From the NCBI GenBank assembly GCA_017958015.1, contig JAGDDM010000019.1:1-8402 (forward strand): 8,402 nt of DNA, written 5' to 3'. Below the pieces are notes generated by a model. The model saw only the letters and a program-made list of their open reading frames with translations. It ran no database searches and was not told the origin of the DNA. Shown here piece by piece: positions 1-5,287 of the stretch. Source of the DNA: Abditibacteriota bacterium. Lineage in GTDB: Bacteria > Armatimonadota > UBA5829. Position 1 is the stretch's first letter; every line of letters starts with the position of its first letter. The position numbers and the translations under genes are program-made.

Positions 1-927
1 CCACTTGGGGATAATATCCATAATATAGGCGGTGGTCATAAGGCAGCAGGTGGCGCCGATATCGTCCGCCGCGTGGCCGTAGGCCAAAATCTTGTTGCCC
101 TTGCGGTAGGTGAGAGTGCCGGTACCGCCGGCGAAGAAGTCGCCTATCATGTACGCGGTGCCGACGGGAGCGCCGCCCTTAAACTCGGAGTCGATGAAGG
201 GGGCCTTCTCGTAGTCGTTGGCGCCCTCGGCAAAGCCGGTGAGACATTCCACGTTGTAGGGTTTCAGGGTTTCGGCCAGGGAAGACGCCGCCTTGTCGGA
301 GAAACCTCCCAGGTTTATGACCATGGGGGCCTCAACCGCCCGGAGAACGTTGGAGGGAGCCGCTCCCTTATCCTCGTTCTTCGTCACAATCTCAACGGTA
401 TCTATTTTTCTGCCGTCAACGGTGACGGGTTCCGCCAGCTTAATGGGGGCGCTGTAACCGTCAACGGTGGTTTTGTAGGCGGGGTTCCAGGAGTCAGCCA
501 CGTTGTAAATTGAGGTGACCATACCCAGAGCCTCTTTGGAGTTGGTGAAACAGTGGGAAATGGCGCCCAAAAGTTTGCCGTTGTAATAGACCGGAGAACC
601 GCTCATGCCGGCCACCACGCCCATTTTGCGGTCGTTTACCTGGGGGTCGATGATTTTTATCATGTAGCGAACCAGCTGGTTGCCGCTCACCATATTGGTG
701 CCGAGAATCTCAACCTTAAAGGGCTTTATCTCGGTGCCCTGAAACACGGTGTAAGCGGTGCAGACCATGCCCCGTCTCACATCCTTCGGTTTCATGAAAT
801 CGGAGTCGTCGATCTCCGGATAGGCCACGGTGGAGAGGGGCGGAACGATGGGTTCCGCCTTGAGAACCGCCGGAGCGGTCACAATAACCGCCGACAAAAG
901 CAGGGAGAGAATAAGGGATTTCTTCAT
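1..927 (-). CDS. Secreted SpoIVB-type (S55) peptidase domain protein, partial (C-terminus off left edge)
   Basis: The open frame runs from ATG at 927 to the window edge, giving 309 residues without a stop. Residues 1-24 look like a signal peptide: MKK, a hydrophobic stretch, then LKA before EP. The product should therefore be exported. Residues 72-127 match the serine half of the S55 family, with VEILG, KIID and GMSGSPV (107-113), where Ser111 is the likely nucleophile, followed by NGKLLGAISH. Residues 268-289 (GTGTLTY, then KILAYGHAADD) match the histidine half, with His285 the likely catalytic His. In Bacillus SpoIVB the histidine half comes before the serine half; here the order is reversed. 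As far as I recall, this order also occurs in non-sporulation members. A good Shine-Dalgarno (AGGAG, 934-938) sits six bases before the start. The gene follows lon by 18 bases with no terminator between, so it is probably cotranscribed. Substrate unknown; activity is inferred from motifs only. Confidence 0.88.
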   Translation of the reverse strand, partial: MKKSLILSLLLSAVIVTAPAVLKAEPIVPPLSTVAYPEIDDSDFMKPKDVRRGMVCTAYTVFQGTEIKPFKVEILGTNMVSGNQLVRYMIKIIDPQVNDRKMGVVAGMSGSPVYYNGKLLGAISHCFTNSKEALGMVTSIYNVADSWNPAYKTTVDGYSAPIKLAEPVTVDGRKIDTVEIVTKNEDKGAAPSNVLRAVEAPMVINLGGFSDKAASSLAETLKPYNVECLTGFAEGANDYEKAPFIDSEFKGGAPVGTAYMIGDFFAGGTGTLTYRKGNKILAYGHAADDIGATCCLMTTAYIMDIIPKW

Positions 928-945
928 TTTGTTCTCCTGTACGGA

Positions 946-3318
946 TTACCTTTCGAGGGCGTTTTTGAGAACATCCTCCGCGTTTTCGACATAGATCATG
1001 TTCATGATTCCGTCGATGCCGTCGGGGAAATCTTCCTCGACATCAACCTTGTTGGTGGCGGGAGCGATCACGGTTTTGATTCCGGCCCGCTTGCCGCCCA
1101 AAATCTTCTCTTTGAGACCGCCGATGGGCAAAACGTTGCCCGTCAGGGTTATCTCACCGGTCATGGCCACTCCCGGCTTCATCTTTCTGCCTGTGGCCAG
1201 GGACACCAGCGCGGTCATCATTGTTATACCCGCCGAGGGTCCGTCCTTGGGCACGGCTCCCTCCGGCGCGTGGAGATGGATATCGTTTTCCTTGAAAAAG
1301 TCCGGGTCGATGCCCAGCTTGTCCGCCCGGCTCTTAACGTATGTAAGGGCAGTCTGAGCCGACTCCTTCATGACCTCGCCCAGATAACCGGTGAGGGTGA
1401 GTTTGCCGTTGCCGGGGACTTTGCAGGCTTCCACAACCAAGACCTCGCCGCCCACGGATGTCCAGGCCAGTCCGGGAACCACTCCCGGCACCTTGACCCG
1501 CTTTTTCATATCCTCGTCCCGGTGCCGCTTGGCGCCCAGGTATTCGTGGATATACTTTGAGGTTACGGCCTTGGGGGCCTCTTCGTTCTTAACGTACTTC
1601 CGCACAACCTTGCGGCACACGGCGGCTATTCGGCGTTCCAATGTGCGGACGCCGGCCTCGTGGGTGTAGCCCCGGATAATCTCCCGGACGGAGCGTCTGT
1701 CGAAGCGGAGTTTGCCCTTTTCGATGCCGTGCTCCTTTAGCTGCTTGGGCACCAGGTGGCGCATGGCGATTTCCGTCTTTTCCTCCTCGGTGTAGCCGGA
1801 GAGCTGAATAATCTCCATGCGGTCCCGGAGAGGCGCGGGAATGGTGCTCAGCACGTTGGCGGTGGTTATGAACATAACCTTGGACAGGTCGAAGGCCACC
1901 TCAAGGTAGTTGTCCCTGAATGTGGCGTTCTGCTCCGGGTCCAAAACCTCCAAAAGGGCGGAGGAAGGATCGCCCCGGTGGTCGGAGCCCACTTTGTCAA
2001 TCTCGTCCAGCATGAATATGGGGTTGTGGGAACCGCAGCGCTTTATGTTCTGAATAATCTGACCCGGCAGAGCGCCCACGTATGTTTTCCGGTGGCCTCT
2101 GATCTCCGCCTCGTCGTGTATTCCGCCAAGGCTCATGCGCACGAACTTCCGACCCATGGCTCTGGCTATGGACTTGCCCAGGGAGGTTTTGCCCACTCCG
2201 GGAGGTCCGGCGAAGCAGAGTATGGGATGGCGCATATCGTCGCCGCCGCCGGTGTATTGCCGCACGGACAGGTATTCCGCTATGCGCTCCTTGATTTTTT
2301 CCAGACCGTAGTGGTCCTCGTCGAGAATCTTCTCCACCCGCTCCATGTCCAGGCAGTCATCGGTGTAGGTGTTCCAAGGCAGTGAAAGGAGTGTTTCGAT
2401 ATATGTGCGGGACACGGAATAATCCGGGGATGAGGGCGCGGCGGAAGACAGGCGCCGAAGCTCGTTCATGGCCGCCTTCTTGGCCTCCTCCGTCATTTCC
2501 GATTCCTCAATCTTTTTGCGGAGCTCGTCCTTTTCCGCGGCTTTGTCCTCGTCCTCACCCAGCTCCCGGCGGATGACTTTCATCTCCTCCCGCAGGTAAT
2601 ACTCCCGCTGGGATTTTTCCAGCCGCTTATTGACCCGGGCCTCGATATTCTTTTCCGTTTCCAGAATGAGTATCTCCCGGGTAAAGGACTCAAGGAGAAT
2701 CTCCAGCCGCTTTTTGGTGTCGGTGGTCTCCAGAAGAACCTGATTTTCCTCGCCGCTCATGTGGGTGTAGAGGGAAACCGCGTCCGCCAGCCGAACCGGG
2801 TCGTCCACGTCCTTCACGGTGTCGGCGATGGCGTCGGGAACGGCGGGGGAAAGCCTGATGGCTCTGCGGAAGGCGTCCTCAAGGGCGCGGCAAAGGGCCG
2901 CCGCCTCGGTGTCCTTTTCCGGAAGCGGGTCATCGGGCATGGGCTCGACCCGCACGCGCATGTAGGGGTCCTCCGACATGCACTGCACAAAGCGGACCCG
3001 GTGCAGTCCCTGAATGATGACCTTTTCCTGGTCCCCTTCCCGGAGCATGGTGTGGACCCGGGCGATGACGCCCACTTCGTGGACGTCGCTGTAGCGGGGT
3101 TCGCTGATCGAGGGTGATCGGAGCATGGTGACGGCTATAAGTCTGCCGCCACTCATCACCGCGTCGTCGATAAGCTTAACGGAAGCGGGTCTGTCCACAA
3201 TAATGGGAAAGACGGCGGTGGGAAAGAGCACCGCGTCCTTCAGAGGAAGCAAATTATAGACGCCGAAGGAGGCCTGGGGGCCCGGATCCTCAATGGGAAT
3301 GCCGTAGTTAGCGTTCAA
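946..3318 (-). CDS. lon: ATP-dependent protease Lon (endopeptidase La)
   Basis: Cytoplasmic AAA+ serine protease that unfolds and degrades damaged and regulatory proteins. At 790 residues it is the usual LonA length. The N-terminal substrate-binding domain spans about 22-215 (LLPLKDAVLFP at 23-33), followed by a charged helical region (about 220-290). The AAA+ module has Walker A GPPGVGKTS (371-379), Walker B FMLDEID (435-441), sensor-1 TTAN (485-488) and the LRDRME arginine region (497-502). The C-terminal protease domain has PKDGPSAG (690-697), with catalytic Ser695. Its Lys partner is Lys738 in GGLKEKIL; the 43-residue spacing equals that of E. coli Ser679 and Lys722. The start is TTG: no ATG lies close upstream, the N-terminal domain begins about 20 residues later, and GGAGGT (3328-3333) is nine bases upstream. 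The TTG overlaps the hsp20 stop as TTGA, suggesting translational coupling. All key residues are present, so it should be active. Confidence 0.98.
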   Translation of the reverse strand: MNANYGIPIEDPGPQASFGVYNLLPLKDAVLFPTAVFPIIVDRPASVKLIDDAVMSGGRLIAVTMLRSPSISEPRYSDVHEVGVIARVHTMLREGDQEKVIIQGLHRVRFVQCMSEDPYMRVRVEPMPDDPLPEKDTEAAALCRALEDAFRRAIRLSPAVPDAIADTVKDVDDPVRLADAVSLYTHMSGEENQVLLETTDTKKRLEILLESFTREILILETEKNIEARVNKRLEKSQREYYLREEMKVIRRELGEDEDKAAEKDELRKKIEESEMTEEAKKAAMNELRRLSSAAPSSPDYSVSRTYIETLLSLPWNTYTDDCLDMERVEKILDEDHYGLEKIKERIAEYLSVRQYTGGGDDMRHPILCFAGPPGVGKTSLGKSIARAMGRKFVRMSLGGIHDEAEIRGHRKTYVGALPGQIIQNIKRCGSHNPIFMLDEIDKVGSDHRGDPSSALLEVLDPEQNATFRDNYLEVAFDLSKVMFITTANVLSTIPAPLRDRMEIIQLSGYTEEEKTEIAMRHLVPKQLKEHGIEKGKLRFDRRSVREIIRGYTHEAGVRTLERRIAAVCRKVVRKYVKNEEAPKAVTSKYIHEYLGAKRHRDEDMKKRVKVPGVVPGLAWTSVGGEVLVVEACKVPGNGKLTLTGYLGEVMKESAQTALTYVKSRADKLGIDPDFFKENDIHLHAPEGAVPKDGPSAGITMMTALVSLATGRKMKPGVAMTGEITLTGNVLPIGGLKEKILGGKRAGIKTVIAPATNKVDVEEDFPDGIDGIMNMIYVENAEDVLKNALER

Positions 3319-3725
3319 ACCGGTCCCACCTCCGATATAACGGGCTTTCTCACCGCCTTTTTGGGCAGCTTAATCTTCAAAAATCCGTTTTTGTAATCCG
3401 CGGTGAGGGCGTCGCCGTCCACAACCACGTTATCCGGCATCTCCACCACCCGCTCGAAGGCGCCGTAGTGGGTCTCCAACCGGTAGTAGCGAAGCCTGTT
3501 CTCGTACTCGTCGTCAAATTCGGTCCGCACACCCCGCACCGTGAGATTTTTCCTGTCCGGAGACAGGGAAATATCCAGAGTCCGGGGATCCAGACCGGCA
3601 AAACAGAACTTCACCACAAGGTCCTTGTCCGTTTCGTACACGTCAGCCCGAGGCGACCACAAATTTCTCATGGGCGCGTGGGGAGACAATATTTGCATAA
3701 GCATTTCTTCGCCGATATTTTGCAT
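3315..3725 (-). CDS. hsp20: Small heat-shock protein, Hsp20/alpha-crystallin family
   Basis: ATP-independent holdase chaperone that binds unfolding proteins and keeps them available for refolding or proteolysis. At 136 residues it has the usual length. A short N-terminal arm (1-22) is followed by the alpha-crystallin domain (about 23-122). The domain opens with WSPRADVYE (23-31), continues through KNLTVRG (59-65) and YGAFERVVEMP (87-97), and closes with the hallmark ADYKNGFLKIKLPK (109-122). The tail is short (KPVISEVGPV), and I see no clear I-x-I motif of the kind that often mediates oligomer assembly. The ATG at 3725 is fixed by an in-frame TAA six codons upstream; only a weak purine-rich stretch (GAAAGAG) precedes it. 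It is the first gene of an operon with lon and the S55 gene, and its last four bases overlap the lon start. It has its own promoter about 115 bases upstream of the start codon. Confidence 0.95.
   Translation of the reverse strand: MQNIGEEMLMQILSPHAPMRNLWSPRADVYETDKDLVVKFCFAGLDPRTLDISLSPDRKNLTVRGVRTEFDDEYENRLRYYRLETHYGAFERVVEMPDNVVVDGDALTADYKNGFLKIKLPKKAVRKPVISEVGPV
3328..3333 (-). promoter_or_regulatory. Shine-Dalgarno site that fixes the TTG start of lon
   Basis: GGAGGT on the minus strand, nine bases before the TTG at 3318. It lies inside the last codons of hsp20. It is the strongest ribosome site near this junction and supports the TTG start over any internal ATG. It also suggests that ribosomes finishing hsp20 reinitiate on lon. 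Confidence 0.75.
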
Positions 3726-3785
3726 GGTTTCTCTTTCGATTTAACGGTTGTTATAGGAATCGGGAACGCGCCGCCGGCAAATTCC

Positions 3786-3801
3786 GCGGCGGGACCGCCG
3801 C
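3786..3801 (-). other. GC-rich hairpin in the hsp20 leader, with a competing fold
   Basis: Sixteen bases form a perfect inverted repeat, with a six-base GC-only stem and a four-base loop (GCGGCG, GTCC, CGCCGC on the minus strand). One arm (3787-3792) can instead pair with CCGCCG at 3771-3776 across a ten-base loop, so two hairpins are mutually exclusive. Both lie in the inferred 115-base 5' untranslated region of hsp20, about 45-75 bases before the start codon. No U-run follows either, so an intrinsic terminator is unlikely. A role in leader stability or temperature response is possible but unproven. Neither fold covers the start codon. Confidence 0.45.
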
Positions 3802-3836
3802 CCTTTCCCTATATTTAAATAGTTACAGTCCTGATA

Positions 3837-3867
3837 TTACTCAATAATTTTATCACGTATTTACTCA
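3837..3867. repeat. Pair of TTACTCA direct repeats bracketing the hsp20 -10 box
   Basis: TTACTCA occurs at 3837-3843 and 3861-3867, 24 bases apart start to start (TGAGTAA on the minus strand, both followed by an A/T-rich TA). The first covers the expected transcription start of hsp20. The second lies in the spacer between the -35 and -10 boxes. This is repressor-site geometry, since a bound protein would block RNA polymerase. The repeats do not match CIRCE (the HrcA site), and they are not inverted as an HspR HAIR element would be. Which regulator binds is unknown. Confidence 0.45.
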
Positions 3868-3875
3868 CATTACAA
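3847..3875 (-). promoter_or_regulatory. Sigma70-type promoter of the hsp20-lon-S55 operon
   Basis: On the minus strand, TTGTAA (3875-3870) serves as the -35 box and TAAAAT (3852-3847) as the -10 box, separated by exactly 17 bases. They match the consensus at four of six and five of six positions. The expected start of transcription is near 3840, giving a leader of about 115 bases before hsp20. The surrounding sequence is AT-rich, in contrast to the genes. Confidence 0.62.
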
Positions 3876-3881
3876 GTATAT

Positions 3882-3919
3882 CCGAAAGTTTTCCGAAAAA
3901 AAGATACCCGAAACCGAAA
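3882..3919. repeat. Cluster of four CCGAAA repeats between the divergent promoters
   Basis: CCGAAA occurs at 3882-3887, 3893-3898, 3908-3913 and 3914-3919, all in the same orientation, with A-tracts between. The first two are 11 bases apart, about one DNA helix turn. The cluster lies just upstream of the hsp20 -35 box and just upstream of the folC -10 box. It could act as an upstream (UP-like) element or as binding sites for a regulator serving both directions. Function is inferred from position only. Confidence 0.4.
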
Positions 3920-3924
3920 AAATG

Positions 3925-3938
3925 TAGTATACTATAAT
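3925..3938 (+). promoter_or_regulatory. Probable -10 region of folC, inside a 10-base palindrome
   Basis: TATAAT at 3933-3938 is a perfect -10 hexamer facing folC, with transcription expected to start near 3945 and a leader of about 55 bases. It overlaps TAGTATACTA (3925-3934), a perfect palindrome that also offers TATACT on both strands. No convincing -35 box lies 16-18 bases upstream, since that stretch is in the CCGAAA cluster. The promoter may therefore be weak or activator-dependent. Confidence 0.42.
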
Positions 3939-3946
3939 TGGGTAAT

Positions 3947-3963
3947 GTGTTATTCGATAACAC
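3947..3963. promoter_or_regulatory. Perfect 7-3-7 inverted repeat, candidate operator or leader hairpin of folC
   Basis: GTGTTAT and ATAACAC are exact reverse complements separated by TCG. The repeat begins about nine bases after the TATAAT box and so covers or immediately follows the expected start of folC transcription. That is a classic place for a dimeric repressor to bind. Alternatively, the transcript could form a small hairpin near its 5' end. I do not recognise it as the site of a known regulator. Confidence 0.45.
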
Positions 3964-4000
3964 CGGCGCGGCCGAAACCTAACCCCGAATCCGTTTATTA

Positions 4001-5236
4001 ATGAATTTCAACGAAGCCATCTCATATCTCGACAATCTGAAACTCTTCGGCATCAAGCTGGGTCTCGACAGAACCCGGGCTGTGGCCGCCAAGCTGGGCT
4101 CGCCCCAGGAGAAGTTCCGCTCCGTCCACGTGGCGGGCACCAACGGCAAAGGCTCCGTGTCCGCCATGACCGCCGCGATTTTGCGGAAGGCGGGATACAA
4201 AACCGGCCTCTACCTGTCGCCCTACGTGTTCTCCTTCGGGGAGCGGATGCAGATGAACGGAGAGATGATTCCGGAACAGACTTTCGCGGACATCACGGAG
4301 CGGGTCAAAGCCGCGGCGGAGGAAGCGGAAGCGGAGGGTCTGGGCTGTATAACCGAATTCGAGGCCAAAACCCTGTCGGCCTTCACCTACTACGCCGACT
4401 CTGGAGCCGACTTCGCGGTGATTGAAGTGGGCATGGGAGGACGGCTGGACGCCACCAACATCATCACTCCCGCCGTCAGCGTCATCACCCACATAAGCCT
4501 CGACCACACGGAATACCTGGGCGGCACCGTGGCCGAAATCGCCGGCGAGAAAGCGGGCATAATAAAGCCCGGTGTGCCGGTTGTGACGTCATCCGCGAAC
4601 CCGGAAGCTTTGTCTGTAATCCGGGCGAAGGCGGCGGAGTCGGGATCCGCCTTTATACACGCGGTGCCGGAGGGAAAAACGCTCCGAACCCCCCGGGGAG
4701 ACGTTAAACTCGAACCCGCTCTGCCGGGCGCCTTCCAAATCGAGAACGCGGCGGCGGCCGCGGCGGCGGCTCTCGCCGCCCTGCAGGACATCGACATCGA
4801 AATCATCGAGGAAGGTATTCGGGACGCCGGTCTGCCGGGGAGAATGCAGTATATACATCATAATCCGGCGGTGGTTTTGGACGGCGCCCACAATCCCGGA
4901 GCGGCGGCGGCGGTTCGGAACACTTTGAAAGAGACGGAATACGACAAGTTGATTCTCGTCTGCGGAATGCTGAAAACCCACTCGGCGGAGGACTTTTTGT
5001 CCGTTCTCGCCCCCATGGCGGAAAAGGTCATTGCCGTGCAGTCCGGCAACCCCAAGGCGAGACCCGCGGGAGAAATAAAAAAAATCGCCGAAAGCCTGGG
5101 AGTCCCCGCGGAAGAAATTCCCGACGTGAACGACGCACTGTCCGCGGCGACGAAACAGGCGGAAAAAAAAGATTTGATATTGGTTACCGGGTCCTTCTAT
5201 ACTGTAGCGGAAGTAAAACCGGATATCGGCGATTAA
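4001..5236 (+). CDS. folC: Bifunctional dihydrofolate synthase / folylpolyglutamate synthase
   Basis: Mur-ligase-family enzyme of the cytoplasm. It joins L-glutamate to dihydropteroate (making dihydrofolate) and adds further glutamates to folates, using ATP. At 411 residues it has the usual length. The N-terminus (MNFNEAISYLDNLKLFGIKLGL) matches the family start. Motifs in order are the P-loop GTNGKGS (46-52), LSPYVFSFGERMQMNGE (72-88), the metal-site region EVGMGGRLDATN (142-153), SLDHTEYLG (166-174), GEKAGIIKPG (182-191), LPGRMQ (278-283), LDGAHNPGA (293-301) and VTGSFY (395-400). An alanine run (249-260) comes from CGG/GCC-rich sequence and looks harmless. The start is bounded by an in-frame TAA at 3980-3982. 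No Shine-Dalgarno is visible before it, unlike carB and lon. It is followed after 51 bases by the CarB-like gene and is probably cotranscribed with it. Confidence 0.96.
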   Translation: MNFNEAISYLDNLKLFGIKLGLDRTRAVAAKLGSPQEKFRSVHVAGTNGKGSVSAMTAAILRKAGYKTGLYLSPYVFSFGERMQMNGEMIPEQTFADITERVKAAAEEAEAEGLGCITEFEAKTLSAFTYYADSGADFAVIEVGMGGRLDATNIITPAVSVITHISLDHTEYLGGTVAEIAGEKAGIIKPGVPVVTSSANPEALSVIRAKAAESGSAFIHAVPEGKTLRTPRGDVKLEPALPGAFQIENAAAAAAAALAALQDIDIEIIEEGIRDAGLPGRMQYIHHNPAVVLDGAHNPGAAAAVRNTLKETEYDKLILVCGMLKTHSAEDFLSVLAPMAEKVIAVQSGNPKARPAGEIKKIAESLGVPAEEIPDVNDALSAATKQAEKKDLILVTGSFYTVAEVKPDIGD

Positions 5237-5253
5237 TTCGCTCGTAAACGAAT
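5236..5253 (+). other. Small hairpin in the folC-carB gap
   Basis: ATTCG (5236-5240) and CGAAT (5249-5253) are reverse complements across an eight-base loop, starting in the folC stop codon. The stem is short and no U-tract follows, so it should not terminate transcription. Downstream, GGGAG (5277-5281) is a good ribosome site six bases before the next gene. The rest of the 51-base gap holds nothing else I can support. Confidence 0.25.
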
Positions 5254-5287
5254 CAATAACCCCATAAAATACAACCGGGAGAAAAAA

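Noticed and set aside
553..1560. A 335-codon plus-strand frame across the S55 and lon genes
   Set aside because: Antisense shadow of two clear genes with complete motifs on the other strand; there is no ribosome site or domain of its own.
1756..2385. A 209-codon plus-strand frame inside lon
   Set aside because: It lies opposite the AAA+ module of lon, whose Walker motifs are intact. No independent evidence supports it.
3726..4000. CIRCE, CtsR or HspR heat-shock operator before hsp20
   Set aside because: I looked for the inverted TTAGCACTC/GAGTGCTAA pair, the CtsR heptad repeats and the inverted CTTGAGT element, and none is present.
4741..4790. GC-rich trinucleotide repeat in folC as an unstable repeat or insertion
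   Set aside because: It encodes an alanine-rich helix segment in frame between conserved motifs, the copies are imperfect, and the protein has normal length.
5236..5270. Terminator or separate promoter between folC and the CarB-like gene
   Set aside because: The hairpin is short and without a U-tract. A TAAAAT at 5265-5270 has no acceptable -35 partner. Cotranscription is simpler.
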